In this document: positions 23,849 through 32,955 of the stretch, piece after piece | How the letters are laid out: every line of letters starts with the position of its first letter | Position numbering within the stretch: the first letter of the stretch is position 1 | Assembly: GCA_031256675.1 (NCBI GenBank) | Contig: JAIRQC010000071.1 | Span: forward strand, 1-41,903 | DNA: 41,903 nt | Direction: 5' to 3' | DNA from: Rikenellaceae bacterium | GTDB taxonomy: Bacteria; Bacteroidota; Bacteroidia; Bacteroidales; Rikenellaceae | Notes under the pieces: model-generated | The model's database searches: none | What the model saw: only the letters and a program-made list of their open reading frames with translations | What the model was told of the DNA's origin: nothing | Position numbers and translations under genes: made by a program

Positions 23849-24342
23849 ACAAATACGTTCAGGATCTCGCCTATGAATAATTTATGCAGATCGCGCGCCG
23901 GATATATCGCCTCTACGATGCTTTTATCGATAAAATTCTCCTCGGACAGACAATCGGCATAGATTTTGCGACACTCGATGATCAGGCATGCCTGGTCGAA
24001 GGCAACGCTGCCGCCCGGGGTGGGGCAGGGGGTAAGCCCCGCCTGGCCGACCTTGTCGCAGTCGCGTCCCGACTTCGTGCCGCAGATGTTCAGCGCGCCA
24101 CGGTAACGCTCGTCGAAGAACGAAAGGGTGAACAGTTTGCTGCGCTCGACAAAGCCGAGGGTGTGGCGTTGCGGACGGATGAAAATGATGGCCACCCGGC
24201 GCTTCCACAACTCGCCCATGGCGCCCCAGCTGGCGGTCATGGTGTTGAAATCCTGCATGTCGCCGGCTGTGATCAGCATCCATTGACGGCCGATCAGCTC
24301 GATGAGGTTGCCCTCAATTTGGGTTGGTGATATTTTTCTCAT
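23845..24342 (-). CDS. Flavin reductase-like FMN-binding protein
   Basis: A 165-residue split-barrel flavin reductase-domain protein. Family features are the N-terminal GRQWMLITAGDMQDFNTMTA (about 18-37), SWGAMGELWKRRVAIIFIRP (flavin phosphate and barrel) and LFTLSFFDERYRGAL near 90-104. Such proteins bind FMN and reduce or transfer flavin for partner oxygenases, or act as general NAD(P)H:flavin reductases. The partner here is unknown. It is the first gene of the operon with the pentapeptide-repeat and small membrane proteins, and is divergent from ugd. Confidence 0.88.
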   Translation of the reverse strand: MRKISPTQIEGNLIELIGRQWMLITAGDMQDFNTMTASWGAMGELWKRRVAIIFIRPQRHTLGFVERSKLFTLSFFDERYRGALNICGTKSGRDCDKVGQAGLTPCPTPGGSVAFDQACLIIECRKIYADCLSEENFIDKSIVEAIYPARDLHKLFIGEILNVFV

Positions 24343-24421
24343 GGTTTCGGTGTGTGTGATGATTTATGGTTTGTGCGCATGTAGTTGCTTGGCGCAAAAC
24401 ACGGCAAACCATAAAACGATA

Positions 24422-24429
24422 CAAATTTA
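24422..24429 (-). promoter_or_regulatory. Candidate -7 box of the flavin reductase operon
   Basis: TAAATTTG on the minus strand matches TANNTTTG, 79 nt before the ATG at 24342, in an AT-rich divergent promoter region. The -33 element is weak. Confidence 0.45.
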
Positions 24430-24454
24430 ATATTTTTTAGTATAGTTATCTTAA

Positions 24455-24482
24455 TTTGAATGTCTAAATTTTGTTAACTTTG
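24455..24482 (+). promoter_or_regulatory. Candidate promoter of the polysaccharide operon
   Basis: TAACTTTG (24475-24482) matches TANNTTTG. A TTTG lies at 24455-24458, but the 16-nt spacing is shorter than usual. The box ends only 8 nt before the ugd ATG at 24491, so the transcript would have almost no leader and no room for a NusG-type antiterminator site. Confidence 0.5.
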
Positions 24483-24490
24483 CCGACATT

Positions 24491-25804
24491 ATGAAGATTG
24501 CCATTACTGGTACGGGTTACGTGGGGCTGGTTTCGGGGGCCTGTTTCGCCGAAATGGGGGCCGAGGTGACCTGTGTCGACGTCGACAGCGGCAAGATCGA
24601 CGCCTTGAAGCGCGGCGTTATCCCCATTTACGAACCGGGGCTGGAGGAGCTGGTGAGCAGGAACACGGCGGCCGGACGACTGCGATTCACCACCTCGCTC
24701 GACGAGGCGTTGCCCGGCTGCGAGATAGTTTTCAGCGCCGTGGGCACGCCGCAGATGGAGGACGGCAGCGCCGACCTGCGGTATGTTCTGGCTGTGGCGT
24801 GCGAAGTGGGCTGCAAGATGAGCGACTACCTGCTTTTCGTCACCAAGAGCACCGTGCCCGTGGGGACGGCGCAGAAGGTCCGTGCCGCAATTCGGGCCGA
24901 GCTCGACCGCCGCGGCGTACAGCTCGACTTCGACGTGGCCTCGAACCCCGAATTTCTGAAAGAGGGGGCGGCCATCAAGGACTTTATGAGCCCCGACCGC
25001 ATAGTGGTGGGGGTGGAGAGCGAGCGCGGGCGGCGGCTGATGGAGGCGTTGTACAAACCTTTCCTGCTCAATAACTTCAGGGTGATATTCATGGACGTAG
25101 CCTCGGCCGAGATGACCAAATATGCCGCCAACGCCATGCTGGCCACGCGCATCAGTTTCATGAACGAAATCGCCAACCTCTGCGAGCGGGTGGGGGCCGA
25201 CGCGGAGATGGTGCGCAAGGGGATAGGCAGCGACAACCGCATAGGCATGAAGTTCCTCTACCCGGGCGTCGGTTACGGAGGGTCGTGCTTTCCGAAGGAC
25301 GTTCGCGCCCTGGCCCGCACGGGCCGCGAGAACGGCTGTGCGATGAGGCTTGTCGAGGCGGTGGACGAGGTGAACAACATACAGAAACAGAGGCTGTTCG
25401 AAAAGCTGACGGCACACTTTGGACGACTGGACGGGCGTTGTGTCGCAGTCTGGGGGCTGGCCTTCAAACCGGAGACCGACGACATACGCGAATCGCCGGC
25501 CCTTGAATTGATCTCCCGACTGTTACAGGTCGGAGCTAAAATAAAAGTTTATGATCCGGAGGCTATGTCTGTGGCAGCAGGGGTTTTGGGCGACAGGGTA
25601 GGGTATGCCGACGACATGTTCGGCGCGGCGGCGGGGGCCGACGCGCTGTGCGTGGTGACCGAGTGGAAAGAGTTTCGTCTGGTGGACTGGGGGCGCGTCC
25701 GCAGGAGCATGACAGCAGAGAACGCAGCGGTCTTCGACGGCAGGAACATATACGACCGTGACGAGTTGCAACACCACGGTTTTGCATATTACCGTATAGG
25801 ATGA
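24491..25804 (+). CDS. ugd: UDP-glucose 6-dehydrogenase
   Basis: Oxidises UDP-glucose to UDP-glucuronate with two NAD, cytoplasmic. The 437-residue protein has the NAD-binding Rossmann start GTGYVGLVSGACFAEMG (7-23), the central helical dimer domain, and catalytic C266 in YGGSCFPKD. The C-terminal UDP-binding domain has VWGLAFKPETDDIRESPA. UDP-mannose/ManNAc dehydrogenases share this fold; the residues around C266 fit UDP-glucose dehydrogenases. It heads the polysaccharide operon and overlaps the flippase gene as ATGA, so the polymer probably contains glucuronic acid or a sugar derived from it. Confidence 0.93.
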   Translation: MKIAITGTGYVGLVSGACFAEMGAEVTCVDVDSGKIDALKRGVIPIYEPGLEELVSRNTAAGRLRFTTSLDEALPGCEIVFSAVGTPQMEDGSADLRYVLAVACEVGCKMSDYLLFVTKSTVPVGTAQKVRAAIRAELDRRGVQLDFDVASNPEFLKEGAAIKDFMSPDRIVVGVESERGRRLMEALYKPFLLNNFRVIFMDVASAEMTKYAANAMLATRISFMNEIANLCERVGADAEMVRKGIGSDNRIGMKFLYPGVGYGGSCFPKDVRALARTGRENGCAMRLVEAVDEVNNIQKQRLFEKLTAHFGRLDGRCVAVWGLAFKPETDDIRESPALELISRLLQVGAKIKVYDPEAMSVAAGVLGDRVGYADDMFGAAAGADALCVVTEWKEFRLVDWGRVRRSMTAENAAVFDGRNIYDRDELQHHGFAYYRIG

Positions 25805-27336
25805 GTGCGACAGCCGCCAGGGTTGCCAGAAATACCATGTTCCTCTACGGGAAGATGGCTATTACGGTCGGCATGTCGCTGTACACCACCCGCCTGATAC
25901 TCGGCTCGCTGGGGGCGGCGGACTTCGGCGTTTTCAACCTTGTGGGCGGAGCGATCGCCATGCTCGGCTTCCTGAACGCCTCGATGGCGGCGGCGACCAT
26001 GCGCTTCATAGCCCATGCAGAGGGGGCGGGCGACAGGGCGAAACTGCGCGAGATATTCAACGTAGGGTTTTTTATCCACCTCGGCCTCTCGCTGCTGGTC
26101 GGGCTGATGCTCTACGGGGCGGGTTACATATTTTTCGACGGCTTCCTGCAAATCCCGCCGGAGCGGCTCCTTGCGGCGCGGTGGGTCTATTATTTCATGA
26201 TACTCAGCACGATGGTCACGGTGACGTCCGTGCCCTACGACGCCGTGCTGAACGCCCGCGAGAACATGCTCGTCTACTCGATCGTCGGGGTGGGGGAGGC
26301 GTTGCTCAAACTGGGCGTCGCGCTGGCGGTGGTGCGCACCGCAGGCGACAAACTCATAACCTACGGTTGGCTGACGGCCTCCGTGACCGTAGTCGTCCTG
26401 CTGACCTACCGCATCTACTGCCACCGAAAATATGACGAATGCCGCGTCAACTACCGATACTTCAACCGCAAAATGTTCAGAGAGATGTTTGCGTTCTCGG
26501 GGTGGTCGTTCGTCCTCTCGACGGCAAGCATGGTGACCGTCTATGGCATGGGCGTCGTGCTGAACCGCTTTTTCGGGGCCGTGCTCAATACGGCGCAGGG
26601 GATAGCGAACCAGATCAACGGACAGCTGGCCGCCTTCTCGAACACCATGCTCAAGGCGCTCCACCCGACGATAGTCAAGAGCGAGGGGGCGGGAGACAAG
26701 CAGACGATGCACCGCGCCGTGATGACAGGGGCCAAAGTGAGTTTTTTTCTCAACGCGCTGCTCTTTGTGCCGTTTATTGTCGAGGCCGACTATATCCTTG
26801 CCCTCTGGCTGAAAAATGTGCCGCAGTGGACGGCGATATTTTCACGGCTTATCATGCTCCAGACTTTGGTAACCTCCTTTATCATGCCGTTGAACTCGGC
26901 GGTAAACGCCACCGGCAACCTGAAAAATATGACGCTGTGGCATTCGGCAAGCTATTGCCTGGTGTTGCCGTTCATTTGGCTACTGTTCCGCGCGGGCTGT
27001 CCGCCATACGCCATGTATTTGACCTCCATTGCATTTATGGTTGTCAATCTGGGCATTGTCATCCGGTTTGCCCACAGGCAGTGCGGGGTTTCGATCGGAG
27101 GTTACCTGATGCGGGTTGTCGCCCCATGCCTTGCCGTCGTCGCCATGTCGGGGGGGGTGGGCTGCATACCACGCCTGCTTATGGCAGAGGGCTGGGTAAG
27201 GTTGACAGCCGTATTGGCGCTTTTCTGGCTGGCGTTTACGGTTTTTGCGCTATATTTGGGCTTCGATACGGATGAACGACGGACGTTTATGGCGGTTGTA
27301 CGGAGAGGAATGGCACGAACAGGAGGAAAAATATGA
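25801..27336 (+). CDS. Wzx-like lipid-linked oligosaccharide flippase
   Basis: A 511-residue integral membrane protein of the MATE-like polysaccharide transporter superfamily with about 12-14 hydrophobic segments. Expected features are the N-terminal RNTMFLYGKMAITVGMSLYT, then YTTRLILGSLGAADFGVFNLVGG, and the middle repeat start FREMFAFSGWSF. These proteins flip undecaprenyl-linked repeat units across the inner membrane for polymerisation. It is joined to ugd and to the next transferase by ATGA overlaps. Length and position between sugar-nucleotide synthesis and glycosyltransferases support the call; specificity is unknown. Confidence 0.88.
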   Translation: MSATAARVARNTMFLYGKMAITVGMSLYTTRLILGSLGAADFGVFNLVGGAIAMLGFLNASMAAATMRFIAHAEGAGDRAKLREIFNVGFFIHLGLSLLVGLMLYGAGYIFFDGFLQIPPERLLAARWVYYFMILSTMVTVTSVPYDAVLNARENMLVYSIVGVGEALLKLGVALAVVRTAGDKLITYGWLTASVTVVVLLTYRIYCHRKYDECRVNYRYFNRKMFREMFAFSGWSFVLSTASMVTVYGMGVVLNRFFGAVLNTAQGIANQINGQLAAFSNTMLKALHPTIVKSEGAGDKQTMHRAVMTGAKVSFFLNALLFVPFIVEADYILALWLKNVPQWTAIFSRLIMLQTLVTSFIMPLNSAVNATGNLKNMTLWHSASYCLVLPFIWLLFRAGCPPYAMYLTSIAFMVVNLGIVIRFAHRQCGVSIGGYLMRVVAPCLAVVAMSGGVGCIPRLLMAEGWVRLTAVLALFWLAFTVFALYLGFDTDERRTFMAVVRRGMARTGGKI

Positions 27337-28526
27337 ATATTTTGATAATCGGCGAGAATGAGTTCCATCCGCGCACAGGCGGGACTGAGAGCGTTTCGCT
27401 GCTGCTGGGCGACGAGTTCAGGCGGGCAGGCCACAACGTGTGGTTTGTGGCCTGCCGACGTTCGGGCTATGTCGTGGAGGGTAGCGACATTCACGAACAG
27501 TCGATGCTGCCCGGCGGGGCGGAGAACAGTGAAGGGAACCTCGAGGCGCTGTCGCGGTTCGTCAGGGAGCATGAGGTGCAGATCATCATGAACCAGTTCT
27601 GTCACCTGCCGTGGCTTACCGACCTCTGCATCGACGTCAGGCAGCGAACGGAGGCAAAGCTCGTCTCGACGCTGCATATCAATCCCGATTACGCGATAAT
27701 GCGGCTTCTCAACCTGCCGCGCAAGGGAAACAGTGCGATCGAGCGAGTGGGGCGCGACCTCTTGCGGCGGCTTCAACGTCCCTCGGCGTTGCGCCGCGCA
27801 TGCCGCCGCTTTTCGGCTATCTATAAACGGGTGTACGAAAACAGCGACCGCACGGTGCTGCTTTCGGAGAACTACCGCCGGACGTTTTGCCGTATGATCG
27901 CAGCCGACGAGCACAATCTCGACCGTCTGGTGGCCATACTCAACCCGACCCCGATAGCCTCGCAGCGGCTCGACATGTCCGAAAAGGAGAACATCGTGCT
28001 GTTCGTCGGACGCATGGACATTGCGCACAAGCGGCCGGACAGGATGTTAAGGATATGGAGCGAGATTGAGAAACGCCATCCGTCGTGGGAGCTAGTCCTG
28101 CTTGGCGACGGACAGGCGATGGGGCAGATGAAACGGCTGAAAGGGCGGCTGAAACTGAAACGGGCGACATTCACCGGTTTTGTCCCCCCCGAGGAGTATT
28201 ATCGCCGTGCCTCCGTTATATGTATGACAAGCTCTTACGAGGGATTGCCGATGACGCTGATAGAGGCCATACGGTTCGGGGTGACGCCGGTGGCGTTCGA
28301 TAGCTTCGAGAGTTTGAGCGATATTGTCGACGACGGGACGGACGGCTTTCGGGTAGCCCCGTTCGACATGAAAGCCTATGTCGGCAGGCTCTCGCAGCTG
28401 CTGGACGATGGAGAGTTGAGAGGGCGTATGGCCGTGAATGCGATACGCAAGTCCGACCGTTTCGCCCCCGAGGTCATAATCCCGCAGTGGCTGGAGATGT
28501 TCGACAAGATACTGAAAGAGGCATGA
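27333..28526 (+). CDS. GT4-family glycosyltransferase
   Basis: A 397-residue GT-B retaining glycosyltransferase. The N-terminal acceptor domain starts NILIIGENEFHPRTGGTE, with the Gly-rich loop that contacts the nucleotide sugar. The C-terminal donor domain has ENIVLFVGRMDIAHKRPDR, LVLLGDGQ, ATFTGFVPPEEYY, and the EX7E region SSYEGLPMTLIEA with its two glutamates. It acts at the cytoplasmic face on the lipid-linked repeat unit. The sugar added is not predictable. Starts in the flippase stop codon (ATGA). Confidence 0.9.
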   Translation: MNILIIGENEFHPRTGGTESVSLLLGDEFRRAGHNVWFVACRRSGYVVEGSDIHEQSMLPGGAENSEGNLEALSRFVREHEVQIIMNQFCHLPWLTDLCIDVRQRTEAKLVSTLHINPDYAIMRLLNLPRKGNSAIERVGRDLLRRLQRPSALRRACRRFSAIYKRVYENSDRTVLLSENYRRTFCRMIAADEHNLDRLVAILNPTPIASQRLDMSEKENIVLFVGRMDIAHKRPDRMLRIWSEIEKRHPSWELVLLGDGQAMGQMKRLKGRLKLKRATFTGFVPPEEYYRRASVICMTSSYEGLPMTLIEAIRFGVTPVAFDSFESLSDIVDDGTDGFRVAPFDMKAYVGRLSQLLDDGELRGRMAVNAIRKSDRFAPEVIIPQWLEMFDKILKEA

Positions 28527-29779
28527 AGGTTTTGTGGATAACATTCGAGATCTTCCCCGAGGTTGCGCAAAAGGCGGGGCTTGCCCCGACCGACGGAGGG
28601 CTGGTGACCGCTTATGCGCGGGCATTGGCCGACTTCGTCCCGGAGGTCGAGCTGGCTGTGGCGGCGCCCTGCTCGGGCAAAACGTTCAGGCGGATCACCA
28701 CAGGGGGCGTTACCTGTTTTCTGCTGCCGAAAGCGGGATGCAGGCCTGACGACTACTCCGCCATGGGGCCCTGCTGGCAGCAGGTACGCGATATGTTCGC
28801 ACCGGAGGTCATACACATACACGGCTCCGAATATCCGCTGGGGCTGTCGTGGGTGAGGATGTTCGGCGCAAAGGGGGTTGTGCTCTCGATGCAGGGGCTG
28901 GTGAGCGTTATAGAGAAATATTATTACGGCGGCATCCCTGTGACGACGCTCCTGCGGAACGTTACGCCGAGGGATATTGTGCGGTTCGACACGCTGTTTG
29001 ACCAACGCCGCAGAATGAGGACCCGCGGCAGGCTCGAAGCAGAGCTTATACGGAAGATAAGCCATGTCATCGGCCGCACCGGCTGGGACAGGGGCCACAG
29101 CTGGGCGATTAACCCCGATATAAACTATCATTTCTGCAACGAGATACTGCGCGCGAACTTCTTTGAGAAACAGGGCGCATGGCGGGCTGATGGTTGCGAA
29201 AAACATTCGGTGTTCCTCAGTCAGGGCCAATATCCCATAAAGGGATTGCACCGAATGGTGGAGGCTTTGCCGTCGATAGTCCGGCAATATCCCGATGTAA
29301 AGGTTTATGTCGCGGGGTCTAATTTATTTACCGGCAGGGAGTTGAAAATACACGGATATGCAAAATATGTCAACAGGCTGATCGCCGGACGTCGCCTGGA
29401 GAAACATTTTGTCTTTCTCGGCCCCCTTTCGGCGCAGGAGATGGTCGAGAGGTATCTGCTCTCCAATGTTTTCGTCTGTCCGTCGGCTATCGAGAACGGC
29501 TGCCTCTCCGTCGGCGAGGCCCAGATGCTGGGCGTGCCGTGCGTGGGGGCCTATGTCGGCGGAGTTGGTGAGATCACGATAGATGACGGGGCGTCGGGAC
29601 TGGTTTACCGTTACGACGAACCGGAACAGCTGGCCTGGAACATATGCCGCATATTTGCCGACGCTTCTCTGGTCGCACGGCTCTCCGCCGGCGGCAACAG
29701 GGCGGCAATGCGCCGCTTCGACAGACAGGCCAACGCCAACGGGTTGCTCGCAGCATATAAATCCATTGTGGAAGAATGA
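28523..29779 (+). CDS. GT4-family glycosyltransferase
   Basis: A 418-residue GT-B glycosyltransferase. The start MKVLWITFEIFPEVAQKAG carries the acceptor-domain beta strand, and TDGGLVTAYARAL the glycine loop. In the donor domain, HSVFLSQGQYPIKGLH and VKVYVAGSNLF precede HFVFLGPLSAQEMVERY and the EX7E segment SAIENGCLSVGEAQMLG. The ATG at 28523 overlaps the preceding stop (ATGA) and is preferred over an in-frame ATG 12 codons earlier. The N-terminal domain is divergent from its neighbours, so the acceptor probably differs too. Confidence 0.87.
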   Translation: MKVLWITFEIFPEVAQKAGLAPTDGGLVTAYARALADFVPEVELAVAAPCSGKTFRRITTGGVTCFLLPKAGCRPDDYSAMGPCWQQVRDMFAPEVIHIHGSEYPLGLSWVRMFGAKGVVLSMQGLVSVIEKYYYGGIPVTTLLRNVTPRDIVRFDTLFDQRRRMRTRGRLEAELIRKISHVIGRTGWDRGHSWAINPDINYHFCNEILRANFFEKQGAWRADGCEKHSVFLSQGQYPIKGLHRMVEALPSIVRQYPDVKVYVAGSNLFTGRELKIHGYAKYVNRLIAGRRLEKHFVFLGPLSAQEMVERYLLSNVFVCPSAIENGCLSVGEAQMLGVPCVGAYVGGVGEITIDDGASGLVYRYDEPEQLAWNICRIFADASLVARLSAGGNRAAMRRFDRQANANGLLAAYKSIVEE

Positions 29780-30870
29780 AAGTATTGCATGTTTTCAACG
29801 AATTGCGCTTTTCGGGGGCGGAGAAGATGTATGTCGCCGCCGCGCCGATCTTTCAGGCCGAAGGTTGCGAACTGATAGCCGTTGCGACAGGGCGTGAACT
29901 GGGAGACTATGCCCCGCAATTTGTCGAGGCGGGGTTCGATGTGCGCCATATGCCCGCTCCCCGGTGGCGTGACTGGGTCGGCTTCATAAAGTATATGATC
30001 GCCGTCAGACGAATGGTGCGAAAAGAGAGGATCGACGTTGTGCATGTTCATGGCTACTGGCTCTTCGGTTTGGGCGCGTCGGGAGGGAACAGAGTAGTGG
30101 TAAAAAGTCGTCACAGTGTTTTCCGTCACCGCAAACTGACCTGGATATATGGCTGGTTTACCCGCTGGATGAGCAGAAACTGGTTTGGAATTACGGAACA
30201 CACCATTGGCGACTCGGTCTACCGCAACGAACGCGACTATTATTTTAATAAAACCGTAAAGATAAACAACTGGTACGACGGGAGGATGTTCTTTCCGGCA
30301 CGCAACGCCGATGAAAAACAGGAGTTGCGCCGCCGGCTGGATATTCCGCAGGAGAGTTGTGTCCTGATCTCGGTCGGCGGGTGCACTGCGAACAAAAACC
30401 ATCACGACATTATCCGTGCGTTGCCGCTTATTGAAGCGCCAGTCCTTTATCTGCATCTCGGCAGCGGAGCGACCGAAGATGAGGAGCGACGGCTGGCCGA
30501 CGAGTTGGGCGTGGCCGAAAATGTGAGGTTTGTCGGCAATGTGACGGATGTGCGGGACTATCTGGTAGCCTCGGATGTTTTCGTTATGCCGTCGAGGTTA
30601 GAGGGGTTGGGAATGGCGGCAGTAGAGGCATTGGCTTGCGGCGTGCCGTCGATAATGTATGATTCGCCAGGGTTGCGCGACCTGATACATGACGACGACA
30701 ACGGATTTCTTGTCGCCCACGACTTTCGTCTGATAGCGCAGCGGTGCAACGAGATACATCGCGACCCTGCGTCGGTACTCGCCAGTACCGTGGCCGCACG
30801 GAGGTTTGTCGAGGAAAATTTCTCGATGGCGCGAAACGTTCCGGAGATATGCAAACTGTACGGGCCATGA
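29776..30870 (+). CDS. GT4-family glycosyltransferase
   Basis: A 364-residue GT-B glycosyltransferase. The acceptor domain begins KVLHVFNELRFSGAEKMY, with the SGAE loop typical of this group, and DVVHVHGYW near residue 90. The donor domain has VLISVGGCTANKNHHDIIRA, NVRFVGNVTDVRDYL and the EX7E region SRLEGLGMAAVEALA. The gene starts and ends in ATGA overlaps with the genes on either side. AT content is higher toward the 3' end, where the Wzy-like gene begins. Confidence 0.9.
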   Translation: MKVLHVFNELRFSGAEKMYVAAAPIFQAEGCELIAVATGRELGDYAPQFVEAGFDVRHMPAPRWRDWVGFIKYMIAVRRMVRKERIDVVHVHGYWLFGLGASGGNRVVVKSRHSVFRHRKLTWIYGWFTRWMSRNWFGITEHTIGDSVYRNERDYYFNKTVKINNWYDGRMFFPARNADEKQELRRRLDIPQESCVLISVGGCTANKNHHDIIRALPLIEAPVLYLHLGSGATEDEERRLADELGVAENVRFVGNVTDVRDYLVASDVFVMPSRLEGLGMAAVEALACGVPSIMYDSPGLRDLIHDDDNGFLVAHDFRLIAQRCNEIHRDPASVLASTVAARRFVEENFSMARNVPEICKLYGP

Positions 30871-32159
30871 AAAATGCCGCATTTGTCAATTGGACGCTGC
30901 TCCTGCTGATAGCCGGAAATTCCATCGTTGCATTTGGGATGCCGAATATAGGCGTGAATATCCATATTTTCTTTGCAACATCTTATCTGGCGTTGATAAT
31001 GATTTTGTTTCGCGCTTTCGGCCCGAAGTATCGACGAATGGGGGAAGGGGTGAAAACAATTGTAATGCTGTTTCTGGCCTACTCCCTGATAACCGTCGCG
31101 CGCGGGTTCTTCATTGCCGAATCTTACTGGGACTGGAAGTTGCTGGCGGTTGCCGCCATGCGTATTTTTGTTCCCGTCGCCCTCCTGACAGGCGTTGATA
31201 AGGCCTTGACGCAGTCATTTTTCAGAATGTTCGTCACAGTGTTGTTGCCGCTGGCGTTCCTGCTGGCCCTGCCGCTCAATTTTATCATTGCGAACGACGA
31301 GTTTTTTTCGCGTACTGTCATGCCGTGCTATTATCTCGTCCTTTTCATTCCGTTCTTTTTCAAGAGAAAGCACAGGGTTGCCGTTTTTGCCATAGCTGTT
31401 TTTTCGGCGGCACTGTGTATGGGACTAAGGTCGCATCTTGCCAGAACTGCGGTAGTTGCGGGGTTGGCTGCGTTCTTCATGCTGTTTCGCCGTCCGTACA
31501 GGGCTGTTTTGGAGACAGGTCGCAATATACTGTTCTTTGCTCCGCTGCTACTGTTCACGCTTGCCGCCACTAACGTGTTCAATGTATTCCACATGGATGA
31601 TTACATTGAGTGGAGCGCAAATACGGGAAACAAGGCTATTGACAAAGAACTGACATCCGATACACGCACGTTTCTCTACATGGAGCTGATCTCATCGGTC
31701 GTAAAACACGACAAAGCGATCTTTGGCGAGAGCGCCGCCGGAAAATACGAGTCGCAATATTTTAAATATGCTGATACCAACGCTTTTCGCGAGGGGAACG
31801 ACAGGGGTGGCGCAGAGGTGGGCATTCTGAATGTTTTCATGTATGGCGGCATTGTCGGGGTGATCATTTACGGGGTGATGTTCTATATGGCCTCGTTTCT
31901 GGCCGTCTGTCGATCGCGCAATACTGCGGCCAAAGCGTTGGGACTGTTCATAGCCTTTCGCTGGGCATGGTCGTTTGTGGAGGAGATTCAGGCTTTCGAC
32001 CTCAACTACTTTTTCCTCTGGCTGACGATCGGGCTGTGCCTGTCGAAGGAGTTTCGCGATATGACCGACGTCGAGGTTAAGGTGTGGATCAACAATATGT
32101 TCTATCGCAAGGAGAGATATTATGTCGAGGATCGCGGCGCTGCTGACGGTGCACAATAG
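30867..32159 (+). CDS. Wzy-like O-antigen/capsule polymerase
   Basis: A 430-residue integral membrane protein with about 10-12 hydrophobic helices and a large periplasmic loop (around residues 245-320, from NTGNKAIDKELTSDTRTF to FREGNDRGGAEVG). That topology fits Wzy/WaaL-type proteins, which polymerise or ligate lipid-linked repeat units on the periplasmic side. Sequence conservation in this family is poor, so the call rests on topology and on the position in a flippase-transferase operon. The start at 30867 overlaps the preceding stop (ATGA); its 3' end overlaps the next gene by 38 nt. Base composition is lower in GC than its neighbours. Confidence 0.75.
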   Translation: MKNAAFVNWTLLLLIAGNSIVAFGMPNIGVNIHIFFATSYLALIMILFRAFGPKYRRMGEGVKTIVMLFLAYSLITVARGFFIAESYWDWKLLAVAAMRIFVPVALLTGVDKALTQSFFRMFVTVLLPLAFLLALPLNFIIANDEFFSRTVMPCYYLVLFIPFFFKRKHRVAVFAIAVFSAALCMGLRSHLARTAVVAGLAAFFMLFRRPYRAVLETGRNILFFAPLLLFTLAATNVFNVFHMDDYIEWSANTGNKAIDKELTSDTRTFLYMELISSVVKHDKAIFGESAAGKYESQYFKYADTNAFREGNDRGGAEVGILNVFMYGGIVGVIIYGVMFYMASFLAVCRSRNTAAKALGLFIAFRWAWSFVEEIQAFDLNYFFLWLTIGLCLSKEFRDMTDVEVKVWINNMFYRKERYYVEDRGAADGAQ

Positions 32160-32955
32160 ACGTGAGGCTACCCTGCGCTCGCTCGACGCGCTTTTCGGGG
32201 CCGCATTGCCGCAAGGGTGCGCATTGGAGGTGTTCCTAACCGACGACGGGTCGACCGATGGCACGGCCGTGGCTGTGGCGGCGCGCTTCCCGCAGGTGCG
32301 CGTGCTGCACGGTGACGGCGAGCTCTACTGGAACCGAGGCATGATCAACTCGTGGCGCGCCGCCGCCGCACAGGCCGATCACGATTTTTACCTCTGGCTC
32401 AACGACGACACGTTCCTGTTCCGCGACGCTCTGACGGAGCTTCTGGAATGTTCGGCCCGTGCGCAGGACAAGGCCGTGATCGTCGGCTCGACCCGCTCGG
32501 AACAGGACGGCACGATGACCTATGGCGGCTACGGCCCTCGTGGGCTGTTGCCGCCCGACGGCGCGATGCAACGGTGCCGGATGTTCAACGGCAATGTGGT
32601 ATTAGCACCGCGAGAGGTCTTTCGGCGCGTGGGGATGCTCGACCCGCATTTTCGCCACGCAATGGGCGACTTCGATTACGGGTTGCGCGCTGCCCGGCTG
32701 GGTGTGGAGGCTTTTACGACCACCCGGTACAGCGGCCTGTGCGAACGTCACGACAGGCTGCCCGTGTGGTGTCTGCCGGAAACGCCTTTGTGCGGACGGC
32801 TCCGCAGTCTCTACTTGCCGTTGGGATGCCCTCCCTGCGAGTTTTTCCGCTTCGACAGGCGGCATAACGGCCTGCGTAAGGCATTGATACACTGGTTTAC
32901 CATTCATCTGCGGGCCGTGTCGCCAGGCCTGTGCGCCAAATTGAAAAGAGTATGA
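32122..32955 (+). CDS. GT2-family glycosyltransferase
   Basis: A 277-residue GT-A inverting glycosyltransferase. LLTVHNRREATLRSLDAL opens the nucleotide-binding domain. FLTDDGSTDGT (about 38-48) is the family signature, LWLNDDTFLF (about 91-100) provides the metal-binding DD motif, and MGDFDYGLRAAR (about 183) is the acceptor and catalytic-base region. It resembles rhamnosyl- and related transferases, but the sugar is not determinable. A clear AAGGAGAG Shine-Dalgarno lies within the end of the wzy-like gene, so it is translated from its own site in spite of the 38-nt overlap. Confidence 0.9.
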   Translation: MSRIAALLTVHNRREATLRSLDALFGAALPQGCALEVFLTDDGSTDGTAVAVAARFPQVRVLHGDGELYWNRGMINSWRAAAAQADHDFYLWLNDDTFLFRDALTELLECSARAQDKAVIVGSTRSEQDGTMTYGGYGPRGLLPPDGAMQRCRMFNGNVVLAPREVFRRVGMLDPHFRHAMGDFDYGLRAARLGVEAFTTTRYSGLCERHDRLPVWCLPETPLCGRLRSLYLPLGCPPCEFFRFDRRHNGLRKALIHWFTIHLRAVSPGLCAKLKRV

